Assembly (NCBI RefSeq): GCF_017654505.1
Contig: NC_054547.1
Location: 24,495,975-24,559,974 of the forward strand
Length of the DNA: 64,000 nt
Reading direction: 5' to 3'
From: Polyodon spathula
Lineage: Eukaryota > Chordata > Actinopteri > Acipenseriformes > Polyodontidae
The translations under genes and the position numbers were made by a program. Numbering within the stretch: the first letter of the stretch is position 1; the number at the start of each line of letters is the position of its first letter. Shown one piece after another: positions 38,001-47,075 of the stretch. The notes under the pieces were generated by a model. The model did not search any database and had not been told where the DNA came from. It saw nothing but the letters and a program-made list of their open reading frames with translations.

Positions 38001-41000
38001 TAAATTGGACCTGACACGCCTGACAAGCGCTGAATAAATGGACTGCAAAGGGTTAAAGATGTGATCCTATTATAGTCTAGTATCAAGTATAACCCCGAGA
38101 GCCCGTGTTGTCAGTTCTGTACTACTGTAAGCTCTTAAAGCCCATCATTACATCCCACCCATTTATGCACACAGTGGCTCACAGATGTGAGAGTCAGTTC
38201 CCATCCCCAACACACTTGCATAAACAAACACTTGCAAACAGTTTCTAACTTCCAGAAATAGTTCATTTCCTGTTTAACTTCAACAGCTGTGGCAAAAGAA
38301 AAAAAAAAAGCATCAGAACTTAATTATATTTTAGAACAAATGGTCTGGCCACCTTGCCCTGCAACCATGTCATCCACTCCTATGAGTGTATCATTTGCTA
38401 TCAGTTATAATGGCAAAATAAACTTAAATGATTTCTAAGTTGAATCACTGAAGATTAGAGTAAATTCAGTACCAAGAAATGTATAAAATAATAAGTGGTA
38501 CATTACAAGCTGTTTTTAATCAAACATTTTAATTAACCCATATCTCTTCCTCTTTCTAATACATAACCACACATAACCAGTGCAAGCTATACACTGTGAA
38601 ATAGTAAAACATACTCAGTTACACAAAGCAGCACTGTCCAGTCTAGATGCTGTATTTGTGTTTTTCAACCAGGCGCTGTTTTGGCTTCTGTGATTTAAAA
38701 AAAAAAAAAAAAAAAAAGAACTCCCGTATACTACAGTACGCTGGAGCTATTGCACAAAAGATAAAACCTCTAAAACAGGTCTCGCAAGCACCGAGTCTGC
38801 GGTGCAGGCCTGCCTCTTGATAAAGAAGTAACCTCCCCTACCTTGTGATTTCCAGTTCAGAGAGGAGCGGGCGCTGCTACAGAGCACTCTGTGTGCTCGG
38901 CAAGTTTCCTGCTCTTTGTGATTCACGCTGTGGAATTTTCTACTGCCGCATCTTTTTGCTTTGTCTTTTTTTGGTTGCTTCCACTCTTACTTTTTTTTTG
39001 CATTTCACTCATCCCTCTTTTTTGTGTGTTTCCTATTTTTGATAGGACTTCCGTTTACCATAGTACTTCCTGCAGGCTGCACACGTCCATTACAAGCAGT
39101 GTCTAAACACGATAAAACACGTTAAAGCCCAGAGTAGTATGGTAAAGCATATTTAAAAAAGAAAGAAAAGAAAAATAGCAAACTGTGGCAAATTAATACT
39201 ATAACCAAAGGAACACTGCTAAATGACCATGCAAAATACCATGGTAAATCTTTGTAAAGGGTAGCCTATATATTCGGCATGTAGAACTATAATGTTTTTC
39301 TCACAGTTGTTGATACAGAGTTTAATGTTGATTGTTGAGTGAATCACTAAATACAGTAATTGCTTCTACTGTACATTTCCTGTTTCTAATAATGTGTATA
39401 CTGGACAGTGCATTTCAGAGATATGGTAGTTGAGTAAAATACAGTAACTACTGTAAATTTAATTTCCCATATTTGTGTGTGATTCTCCCTACCATTTTAT
39501 TTGACCTATTGTAGCACAAGTGGCTTGAATAGAATCTAGTACTTCATTGATATATCCTGGTTTTCGGGGCTATTATGCTCACCACTGAATTCTGTAATTG
39601 GGAAGATAGATAAAATGTATGATAGGGGTGTGGGTTATCCGCTGAGAGACAGGGAGAGGCATGGAGGTTATGTTGACAACACTGCTTAGTTGCAATGGAT
39701 TTATTTATAGGAATACAAACAGAAGAACCACCAGGCTCTCTAGGGACATAAAACAAATGTACAAAAAGCAAAAAAAAAACACTGTGAAAATAAAAGTTGC
39801 CTTGAATAGTGCGAACGTTAATCTGCTAATCAGTGCAGGCTCTGCTTATACACCTTGATCCTATACTTTTACATGGGATTTTAAAATCACTCAACTAATC
39901 CCTGTTCCTTACACAATTAAAAACCTGACCCCAGTTACACACACGCATATGTGGTTTCGGCATCTTCTGGTTAGACACAAGGTGATCAGAGGATTTAGTT
40001 TTTCACAGTTTGTTGTGCAGGTAGCGTGGACCTTATTAGTCCTGTGGCCTTGTAGTGCTGTGCTAGTAGGACCTTTCTATCATGAGACACCCCACTGGGA
40101 CATGTCCGCCTGCTGATTAGGGATCTATAACTAGCTGATCACCTACTGCTTTTCCCTGCAAGCAAACACAGCAGGTAGGATGTCCCTGACAGAGGGCCTG
40201 ACTCTGTAATAATTATTTACATACTTTTTACACAATACTACTCGCCAAAATAAACATAAACCCCCAAATGAAAACAAACAAAGCAAAAACACACTTTTCC
40301 TCATTTGCAGGGTCTCGACCCTGCCACAATATCTTTATATTGGTTGAATCTTGCCATGCTAAAGATGGGTTGGTGCCACATGTCAACATTGCATAATATC
40401 TTACTAGGCTGTTTTGTTTTGTGCCTATTGCAGCCAGGGACCTCATGTAAAAGTATATCTTTTATCTTTGCAAACCTTGCAGAATTTACCTGTGGAGTTC
40501 ACTTCCTAGGTTTTTGGAGCTAAACATGCTGTGTCAACGTTTGGTCCTTCACAGCAAGAAAAGCCTTGAAAAAGTATGATTTCTTACCAGTTCTTCGTGG
40601 AAGACAAAATCCTGGTCCCTATGCTCTCTGGCACTGAAGCTTGGAAGGTGGTGCAGCAACAAAGCCATCAAACTACACGTCATCTACCTACCAGGGAAGC
40701 AAAACATGTTCAAGTCCATACGAGTGGTGCCTTTCAGAAATGGGGTTGCCCTCCAGTAGATCTATTTGCATCCCCTGAAAATACCCACCTTCTGCTATTC
40801 TGCAGCCGCTTCCCTCATCAGGGTGCCCTAGCATCAGATGCATTCTCCATTCCCTGGGGGGTGGGTCTTCTGTACGCTTTTCCCGTCATTCCAAAGGTGT
40901 TACAGAAAGTGGACAGAGACTAGGCACAGGTGATATTGCTAACACCTTTCTGGACCGAGCTTTTTGTTCCCTGCTGTGGTAAACACCTACCCATCAGGAG

Positions 41001-44000
41001 AGACCTACTGTCTCTGGATCAGGAAGTAGTACTCCTTGGAAACCCCTCGTACTTCAGGTTAGCACCATAGCTGCTGAAAGACACACATTCTCAGAGTTAG
41101 GCATGGCCATCTGAGCCTGTGGCATCAGCCGATATGAAACGCCTCACTTTGAAAACAGCTTTCTTGACAGATTATATCGGCTCGCTGTATCAGTGAACTG
41201 CAGGCCCTAGTTATTGATGAGCCATATATACAGTTTAATAACAGGATCGTCTGTCGAACTAGTCCTTCTTTTCTTCCTAAAGTGGTCTCATAGTTTCACC
41301 TATCACAAGCGATAACACCATGTAACACATTTTTTTTTTTTGGTTCCTGGGTAGTAAGTATTATTTCCTAATTGCTTATGCCTCAAAAGTATAGAAAATG
41401 GCTATTATTCCCCACAAACTTTGCTTTTGTGACTAGGACAGTGATATTTTGAAATTTGCCTATTTTCCAGAACATTCCAGATAGATTCAGTGCTGAGTAA
41501 ACTTGGAGTAACTTCTAGAACTTTCTAGAACTTTCCAGTAATATAAATAGTAGTATAAATACAGGGACCTTAAGCCCACCAGTTCAGTTTAGTTCCAGCT
41601 GCCTAAGTGGATACATATCTGCATTTTTCTGAGATGGCATCAAGAGGCTGCAATGGTGGCATTCCTGATGGGTCTCCAAGGCGGTTTTACCAAGTTTCCC
41701 TGCTATCTTTACCTTTGGGACAGCAGGGACACCAAGGCGCACTACCACAGACGGGACTGGCCACAGCGGACCGAGTTCTCTGTGGGGAGGAACAACGTCA
41801 AGTGGGAGCCACTGGTGGACCCCCGGAAGGTGCTGATGCCACCACTGCACATCAAATTGGGCCTTATGAAACAATTTGTCAGAGCTCTAGATAAGGAGTC
41901 AGCAGCCTTCAAGTACCTTCAAGACTTCTTCCCTAAGCTGTCTGAGACAAAGGTCAAAGCCGGTGTCTTTGTCGGACCACAGATAAAGAAGATCCTGGAG
42001 TGCAATGAATTCCCCAAGAAGCTCACTAGTAAGGAGAAAGCGGCTTTGTCGCAGTGGTTCGGGGCTTCCTGGGCAATCACAAGGCTGAAACTATGTGGGG
42101 CTGGTTGAGACTCTGGTGAAGAACTACAGCACAGTGGGCTGTAGGATATCCCTCAAAGTCCATATCCTTGATGCTCATCTTGATAAATTCAAGGAGAACA
42201 TGGAAGCATACTCGGAGGAGCAAGGCGAGCGCTTCCACCAGGATATACTGGACTTTGAATGCCGCTACTAAGGACAGTATAACGAGAACTTGATGGGAGA
42301 CTACATTTGGGGGCTGATTCGTGAAAGTGATTTACAGTATAATCGTAAATCCCGAAAAACTACTCACTTCTAAATCTTTTGTAGTCATTTTTGTATTACT
42401 GTAGTATAAATACATGTTAATTTGGATTCATATGTTGTTTTTTCTGACTTCATGTGAACGAAAAGACAGTTTTCTCATTGGAAATAGGTACATTTCAAAA
42501 TATCACTGTCCTGGTCACAAAAGCAAAGTCTGTGGGGAATAATAGCTATTTTCTATATTTTTGAGGCATAAGCAATTAAGAAATAACACTTACTACCCAG
42601 GAACAAAAATTGTGTTACATAGTGACCAGAATTGCATCCTCCACCTCATCAGTCAGAGGAGGATAAGGAATTGTATCTGCTCGATGTCAGATGGGCACTA
42701 TTGATCTACATATTCAGGACCTTTGGAATAGTGGTCAGCTGTTCATCTTATTTGCCCCTCTCCTTAAGGGCAGATTAGTGACAAAACAGACAATAGCAGC
42801 ATGGGTTAAGGACTATATAAAGTTCAGTTACAAACTTGAAGAAAGACCGCTGGCGAAGCATGTAAAGGCTCATTCTCTCAGGGATGTGGCTACGTCCTGG
42901 GCAAATATTAGGAAAGTTGCTGATATTTGTTTAGCAGCAACTTGTTCTTCCTTTTCACACTATCATGAAACACTATAACTTGGATGTATCCACCTCTCAC
43001 CAGTTTGCTCACACAGTCTTATCCTTGGTACAGGATGAGTCTTAAACAGCATTCACATGTCTCCTTATCACCTCCCTTTCTTTTTAATTCTTTGGTGTAT
43101 GGGGAGTTCCAATGTTGTGTGGAGTTTACCTGTAAATTGGTTTCTTCCAGTTCGGATTGGACTCCACAGCTGTCTTCCCACCCACCTTTCCCAACATTTT
43201 TTGGGTGTACAGGTACAGGTCATTTCCTTTCTACTTTTGAGTGGGAGTGATGTTATGATGCATGGATATAAAAGATCTTCTTCTGGGAGGAGGGCAGTTT
43301 GCCCATGTTTTTTCCTAGCCTGACAGCAGAAAGGTTCCAATGTCATGTGGAGTCCACTCCCTACTGGAAGTCTTACTTTTTCCAAACAAAATAAAATAGC
43401 TTTCTTTTGAAGTATTCAATTTAGAGTTTGCCTTAAAGGGTAAGTAGTGGGGTCCCAAAAAAAAAAAAAAAAAAAAAGCGTTGCCCATCTCCATGTGTTG
43501 CTTCAACTGATTTAAATAAAGTACCTGTCATTTTTTTTATTGTCAACACTGTGACAACTGTTTACACTTATAACTTTAAACTCTGTTTCAAAGCTCTCTT
43601 CAAAATGTCCTCTCTAGTGTACTGGGCTTTGATATCTGTCATCTTAATCGCTGCAGGAAAAGCAGTAAAAAAAACACATAAGTGCTCTGGCTTTTCTGTT
43701 CCGTACCACATCATGGATTGTTATTGCTGTATTACCTTTTTGACAATGTGGACAATAATCCTTACACTGTCAGGGCACTAGAATGGACATTTTAAAAAGA
43801 GCTTTAAAACAGATTTTAAAGTTACAAGTGTAAAAAGTTAAGCAATGAAAAAAAAAAATTACAGGTACGTTATTTAAACAGTTATAGCTACCCACCCCAC
43901 ATGTTGCTACATTCGGAACCCTGCTGCGTACTCTTAAATGAGGTGTGTTTAGTTGCAGACATGTTGATGCTATGTATTCTTTACTGAAGAGTATTTTAGT

Positions 44001-45915
44001 TTGGTAATGGCTTTGACTCATTCTAATGGAGTTACAGTGTTTGCTTGGCCCTGTTTCTTTGTACTACAGGTTCTTTGTTTCGCTGCATAATCCCTTCTAG
44101 GATTGTTTTTTACTACTTTTACGGTTAGAACAAGATTGAACTCATTACCTATTGGGCTCTTTGAAGTCATCTGTTATCAAATTAGTTTCACCTTCCTCTA
44201 TCAAAAACTTTCCTGCTGAAATTGTGTTAAGTCATTGGTTAATTCCTCTAGTTAACAGAAATACAATCTAAAAACCACTCTTGATTTTTGATTTTTGTTA
44301 CTTTTGCCTCTGTATACCCTTAAACAGCAGTAGTTTAGGTGCAGTTAGTTTATGCCAAAAATCATAGATTTTTTACATTATACACACATTTAACCTACGA
44401 AAAAACATACTAAAATCCCGTAGAAAAAACCATATGGGTACCCACGCTAACATTTCAGATTTGTTATTTTATGTAATGATGATGTATGAAGATGTGCAGT
44501 AACAACTGTAGCAAACAACCTTAAAACACTCCTCAAATAAAAAAAAGAAACATTGTGTAAGTATGCCTTGTACAGTAACTTTCATAGCAATATACAAACA
44601 ACAAACAGGTTCACTATTATAGCCAGTGGTATAAAGATAATTATTACAACACACGTTGTCATGAGCATCAGTGTTCCCCCTGGATGATACCAAGAGGTTG
44701 CAGTTTGTGTCTGTTACCAAGGGTGAGTCGGTTGCCTGTACGACAAATTGCTTGTGTCTACTGCATGTGAACAGTACTCTTGTCTTGTATCTGTTTAAAT
44801 AAAGACTTGCGAACAGGAGGTTATTCTCTGGAGGAGAGTGTGTGTGAGGTGCAGTTACAACAGTGCTGTGCAATCTCAGGATGGTTTGTGTGTTTAGTTG
44901 TGATGATTTGCTATGCAAACAGAAGAGGGCACTATTGTGCTGTAATCTTGTTGTAATACCTCAATCACTGACAGTGAAACCATAGTTCACACAGTAAGAA
45001 GCTTAGTCATTGCCACAGCATTATCAAGGGATCACAGCAGTGGCTTCGAGAGAACACTTACATGCATTTTAAGGTTATTTGGTTTGTGGTTGGTGATCCC
45101 TATCCCTCAGATTTGGGAAGATGATGACGCAGGTGGGTAAAATGATAGGCGTGCTGCTAACTGATACTTCTGTGTTTTACAGGAAGGGTGTGGAGACTGA
45201 GGAAGTGGACAAGGACATGATCCTGATGGAAAAAGAAGCTGAGGTATCGTTTCGGAATGATGTTCCTCTACAGAACCACAGCTTGAAATTGAGCACAATT
45301 AAATTGAACTTTGAAGTCCAGTTAGTTTACCGCACTGATGTTTGCAAACAATGGCCAGATTTGTCTGACCATAATCACGCATGATAGTCTAAACACTGAA
45401 TGAAAGTAGTGAGCAAGTTGTACGAACCTGACCTTTTACGCCTATAGAAAAAAGAAAACACTATAGCAGTCAATTATAGTGGACAAAACAATAAGAGTTC
45501 TTTAGTTATTTATGCAATATGGTATTTATGTATTGTATTTATGCAATACAGTAAGTACTTTTTCTCCCCTTACAAACGCAAGAAACATTGATGCTGCTTG
45601 ATTTCCTGTGTAAAACAAAAACCTGTTGTCTTAGTATATGTTTAGTGTATTTTTCAGTGTTTCAAAAGTGTTTGAAAGTTTTCAGTGTTTCAAAAGCTGT
45701 ACTCCAATTATGATAAGGGGGTTAAGTTTCTATGAAATTCTTGTCTTTCAAGTCTTTCCCAGTGTTTCCTCGCTAGAGTTGCAGGTGTTAGCATTGTTCC
45801 TCTTGCTGACCTCCTGTTTGTGTTTGTGTTCCAGCTGAGGCGAATGCAGCAGATGATTGCAAAGATGCAGGCCCAGATGCAGAAGCAGGGAGACGGGGAC
45901 ACCGACAGTGTATAA
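23071..45915 (+). CDS. SEPT2: SEPT2 (septin 2), complete, 11 coding exons
   Basis: Septin 2 is a filament-forming GTPase that assembles with SEPT6/7/9-type partners at the cytokinetic furrow, ciliary base and actin fibres. Eleven exons join in one frame of 1,077 nt (358 residues plus stop), close to human (about 361). Visible motifs are the polybasic N-terminal stretch before the G domain, P-loop GESGLGKS (about 47-54), G3 DTPGYGD (about 104-110), G4 AKAD (about 184-187), the septin-unique region with [19 protein letters not shown], and a short C-terminal helix rich in M and Q. The start MSQADKLK lies in a small exon, 18 nt after its acceptor. All borders are GT-AG with matching phases. The only weak donor is GCAG|GTTGTC after 36820. 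Introns hold most of the transposons in the window. It lies divergent to HDLBP, as in human. Confidence 0.97.
23856..25095 (-). mobile_element. Tc1/mariner transposon, inactive copy
   Basis: Inverted ends share AGTGGACAA(C)AAAATGGAAACACC at 23856 and, reversed, at 25095. The 1.24-kb length fits Tc1. The transposase lies on the minus strand and is broken. Confidence 0.85.
23893..24932 (-). pseudogene. Tc1-type transposase, broken by stops and frameshifts
   Basis: It begins [20 protein letters not shown] with the N-terminal helix-turn-helix region (24678-24932). A middle fragment lies at 24313-24534. The C-terminal part (24010-24264) has [17 protein letters not shown], the hallmark near the last catalytic acidic residue. 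The reading frame changes several times, so no active enzyme is encoded. Confidence 0.85.
25454..25568 (+). CDS. SEPT2: SEPT2 coding exon 2
   Basis: This 115-nt exon encodes [20 protein letters not shown], the polybasic HRKSVKKG and FEFTLMVV. It ends in phase 1 at G|GTAAGT. Confidence 0.96.
25771..25857 (+). CDS. SEPT2: SEPT2 coding exon 3, P-loop
   Basis: This 87-nt exon holds the nucleotide-binding P-loop [17 protein letters not shown]. Acceptor is GTGTCTTTCAG, donor GCAG|GTGAGG. Confidence 0.96.
25858..26604. other. SEPT2 intron, nothing recognised
   Basis: Contains T runs (25972-25981, 26041-26058); no element recognised. Confidence 0.6.
26605..26728 (+). CDS. SEPT2: SEPT2 coding exon 4, switch II (G3)
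   Basis: This 124-nt exon encodes [20 protein letters not shown] and [16 protein letters not shown]. Donor is TG|GTATGT. Confidence 0.95.
27480..27600 (+). mobile_element. CR1-like LINE fragment
   Basis: About 120 bp nearly identical to the start of the longer fragment at 33722-33840, including the reverse-transcriptase 3' region. Confidence 0.65.
28542..29112 (+). mobile_element. Solo LTR with 5-bp target duplication
   Basis: It starts TGTAACAGGG and ends CCCTGTCACA (TG...CA). GGGTC lies directly on both sides (28537-28541, 29113-29117). It contains an AATAAA-type signal (28805-28810) and an 11-bp hairpin GGCCGAGGGGT / ACCCCTCGGCC. No internal retroelement genes remain, so it arose by LTR-LTR recombination. 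Confidence 0.75.
31528..31662 (+). CDS. SEPT2: SEPT2 coding exon 5
   Basis: This 135-nt exon encodes [20 protein letters not shown] and [14 protein letters not shown]. Acceptor is CTGTTTCAG, donor GG|GTGGGT. Confidence 0.95.
31663..34293. other. SEPT2 intron with CR1-like LINE at its 3' end
   Basis: A short GATA/ATCT microsatellite lies near 31775-31805. The last 570 bp is LINE (next entry). The rest is unassigned. Confidence 0.6.
33722..34278 (+). mobile_element. CR1-like LINE 3' fragment abutting a SEPT2 splice acceptor
   Basis: Translated pieces read [33 protein letters not shown] and [20 protein letters not shown], the end of a CR1/L2-type reverse transcriptase. The fragment has stops and ends in a TTCTTATG-type tail. 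It stops about 16 nt before the exon at 34294. Confidence 0.75.
34294..34411 (+). CDS. SEPT2: SEPT2 coding exon 6, G4 motif
   Basis: This 118-nt exon encodes [17 protein letters not shown] and the guanine-specificity motif AKAD. The intron end just upstream is a LINE 3' tail; only about 16 nt separate it from the exon. Donor is AGA|GTAAGA. Confidence 0.95.
34412..35096. other. SEPT2 intron with AT microsatellite
   Basis: (TA)n tract, interrupted, at about 34877-34923; otherwise plain. Confidence 0.7.
35097..35198 (+). CDS. SEPT2: SEPT2 coding exon 7
   Basis: This 102-nt phase-0 exon encodes [20 protein letters not shown] and [14 protein letters not shown]. Donor is AAG|GTACAA. Confidence 0.95.
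35199..36026. other. SEPT2 intron with an LTR-like piece
   Basis: A minus-strand LTR-type start lies at 35942 (next entry). The rest is plain. Confidence 0.5.
35700..35942 (-). mobile_element. Possible truncated LTR, minus strand
   Basis: Read on the minus strand it starts TGTGGCAGGG...CCCTGCC, like the start of the LTR at 28542. No matching end or target duplication was found. Confidence 0.35.
36027..36172 (+). CDS. SEPT2: SEPT2 coding exon 8, septin-unique element
   Basis: This 146-nt exon encodes [20 protein letters not shown] and [20 protein letters not shown]. Donor is AT|GTGAGT. Confidence 0.96.
36173..36736. other. SEPT2 intron, nothing seen
   Basis: Plain intron sequence. Confidence 0.6.
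36737..36820 (+). CDS. SEPT2: SEPT2 coding exon 9, weak donor
   Basis: This 84-nt exon encodes [20 protein letters not shown] and ERLKKGG. The frame requires a donor at GCAG|GTTGTC, which lacks the usual GTAAG/GTGAG continuation. Confidence 0.9.
37505..38052. mobile_element. piggyBac-type MITE with TTAA target sites
   Basis: CCCTTTGC... and ...GCAAAGGG ends are each flanked by TTAA (37501-37504, 38053-38056). Subterminal GTCGGAC/GTCCGAC words form a palindrome near 37525-37540 and recur near 37575. There is no transposase frame. Confidence 0.75.
40170..40328 (-). mobile_element. Possible LTR fragment, minus strand
   Basis: Minus strand begins TGTGGCAGGGTCGAGACCCTGC at 40328, resembling the starts at 28542 and 35942. 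The far end was not found. Confidence 0.35.
40560..41320 (+). mobile_element. DIRS-like retroelement, left part
   Basis: The frame at 40576-40923 contains [19 protein letters not shown] and [19 protein letters not shown], typical of the RNase H to recombinase region of DIRS-type elements. It is truncated on the left and broken by stops. Confidence 0.65.
41321..42619. mobile_element. Unclassified 1.3-kb DNA transposon with about 140-bp terminal inverted repeats
   Basis: TGTAACACA...GGTTCCTGGGTAGTAAGT at 41321-41467 is repeated in reverse at 42481-42619 with high identity. It sits inside the DIRS-like element. It carries the 3' part of a plus-strand gene (next entry). No target duplication was certain. 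Confidence 0.75.
41653..42373 (+). pseudogene. C-terminal relic of a transposon-encoded protein, frameshifted
   Basis: The first frame (to 42108) has [40 protein letters not shown] and [17 protein letters not shown]. After a frameshift near 42090, homology-like reading goes on with [20 protein letters not shown] and ends SRKTTHF at 42373. I recall this C-terminal pattern from many uncharacterised invertebrate and fish proteins but cannot name the family. Confidence 0.55.
42620..43385 (+). mobile_element. DIRS-like retroelement, right part
   Basis: One frame has [18 protein letters not shown]. Another (42691-42978) has [20 protein letters not shown] and [11 protein letters not shown], the end of a tyrosine recombinase. 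Complementary words (AATGTTGTGTGGAGT and TGGAGTCCACTCCC-type) near 43110-43370 fit the terminal repeats of DIRS elements. Confidence 0.6.
43561..43834. mobile_element. Fold-back MITE, 274 bp
   Basis: About 55-60 bp at the left end (TTTACACTTATAACTTTAAA...) are repeated in reverse at the right end (...TTTAAAGTTACAAGTGTAAA). No coding capacity. Confidence 0.7.
45183..45243 (+). CDS. SEPT2: SEPT2 coding exon 10
   Basis: This 61-nt exon encodes [20 protein letters not shown], the start of the C-terminal helix, after an 8.4-kb intron. Donor is GAG|GTATCG. Confidence 0.92.
45244..45834. other. Last SEPT2 coding intron, nothing but a short duplication
   Basis: A short direct repeat TTTTCAGTGTTTCAAAAG lies at about 45651 and 45679. 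Confidence 0.6.
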
Positions 45916-45917
45916 AG
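45835..45917 (+). CDS. SEPT2: SEPT2 coding exon 11 with stop (TAA 45913-45915)
   Basis: It encodes [18 protein letters not shown], then GDGDTDSV and TAA. Two bases after the stop a donor-like AAAG|GTAGTG suggests splicing to a separate 3' UTR exon. Confidence 0.92.
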
Positions 45918-46084
45918 GTAGTGGCAGGAAAATGTTACTGTGTTTTATAATCTTACACACAGGGCGTTATAGTAAGTTCTTCCAATACCACAAGAGGGAC
46001 AGCTGGGGAATCACTGCAGAGCCAGGAAATCAGACCCAGCAGCCTTACTAACATTATACTGTATGTGGGGTCATGTAATCATTA

Positions 46085-46560
46085 CAAAAGGGCTAAATTA
46101 TTGGAGAAAAGCAAGATAAAAGGTTGTATAATGCACTAGTGAGAAACAGAATACTACATTCCAATTCTGTTCCTGCATTACACAAAGGACATTGCAGATA
46201 GTCCAGTTAACATAAGTACTAACGAAAGGAGACCATTCAGCCCATCTAATCTAGACTATTGCCAGGGCTAAAAGGCATAACGTATGTATCTGATAGGTTA
46301 AGGGAATTAAATGTATTTAGCCTAATGAAAAGAAGGGAGGAGAGAACGGAAGGTTGTAAAATTCTAAAGAGGTGATAAGGTTCACCCTACCACTATTGTA
46401 AGAAGAGTGAAGAAAAGTAAAGGAGTGTAGGACGCACTTAGACAGAGGGTTATGTGCATGGAGTGCTCTGTCAAGCACACTGTTGCTGCTTAAACATTGG
46501 GATATCTAACAGACTAGATAAACTGCTACTAGGAACCAAGCTTTAATGACATTTTAGCGC
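46085..46560 (+). mobile_element. Degraded CR1-like LINE fragment
   Basis: Diverged match in layout to 33722-34278 (TTGTATAATGCACTAGTGAG..., AAAGGACATTGCAGA, TTCTAAAGAGGTGATAAGG). It lies between the last coding exon and the probable 3' UTR exon. Confidence 0.45.
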
Positions 46561-46684
46561 ACTATTAATTATTGACAAAGCAATCAGGCTAATTGGTATT
46601 TACTTTCTAAATAATATGTCTGATACATTAGAATATTAATTTGTTTGTCATTTTACGACTTTCAAATTTGGATAACACCTTTCA

Positions 46685-47030
46685 GAGGGAGTATTGCATT
46701 AGCTCTGGAGTTGGTTTAGGAAGGCAAAAACGTCAGACTTTCTCCTCATCGCGCTACAGCGGACCCTACTGGCCAGGCGCTTGGTGAGCTCAGGCACATA
46801 CCTGCAGGGCTGGCCTTTGTCCTCCAGAGACGGTAGCTCACTGACCACTCTCGAGTTCCTAGGTGTAAAGAGGCAATTGGCATGGTCGTGGAGTCGGAGA
46901 ATGGCCACTGACCTTCAGTTCTCCTGATCTGTGGGAAAATGCTGCGGTAAGGGAAAGTAATTGGACATTCTAAATTGGGGAAAAGATCGGGTGAAATGAT
47001 TGGACATTCTAAATTAAAAAAAGAAGTAAA
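46685..47030 (+). mobile_element. SINE copy, head missing
   Basis: It shares with 54330-54590 the body CAGAGGGAGT(A/G)TTGCATT, CCTGCAGGGCT(G/A)GCC and GTGTAAAGAGGCAATTGGC, and the 3' end TAATTGGA(C/T)ATTCTAAATTGGGG. Confidence 0.65.
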
Positions 47031-47075
47031 AAAGTATGAATACATAAATAAGTATGTTGCATGCTTTTTCACCAG

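Larger units (their letters stand above)
36821..45182. other. Longest SEPT2 intron (8.4 kb), transposon-rich
   Basis: It contains a piggyBac-type MITE, an LTR piece, a DIRS-like retroelement split by a DNA transposon, and a fold-back MITE, all listed. The stretches 38060-39540 and 43840-45180 hold nothing recognised. Confidence 0.6.

Noticed and set aside
38845..39106. GC-richer patch with an open frame, considered as an alternative SEPT2 first exon
   Set aside because: It lies downstream of the GTPase exons, and the frame is hydrophobic low-complexity with no homology I recognise.
44469..44918. 149-codon minus-strand open frame
   Set aside because: No recognisable domain, intronic in SEPT2, and no splice or promoter support.
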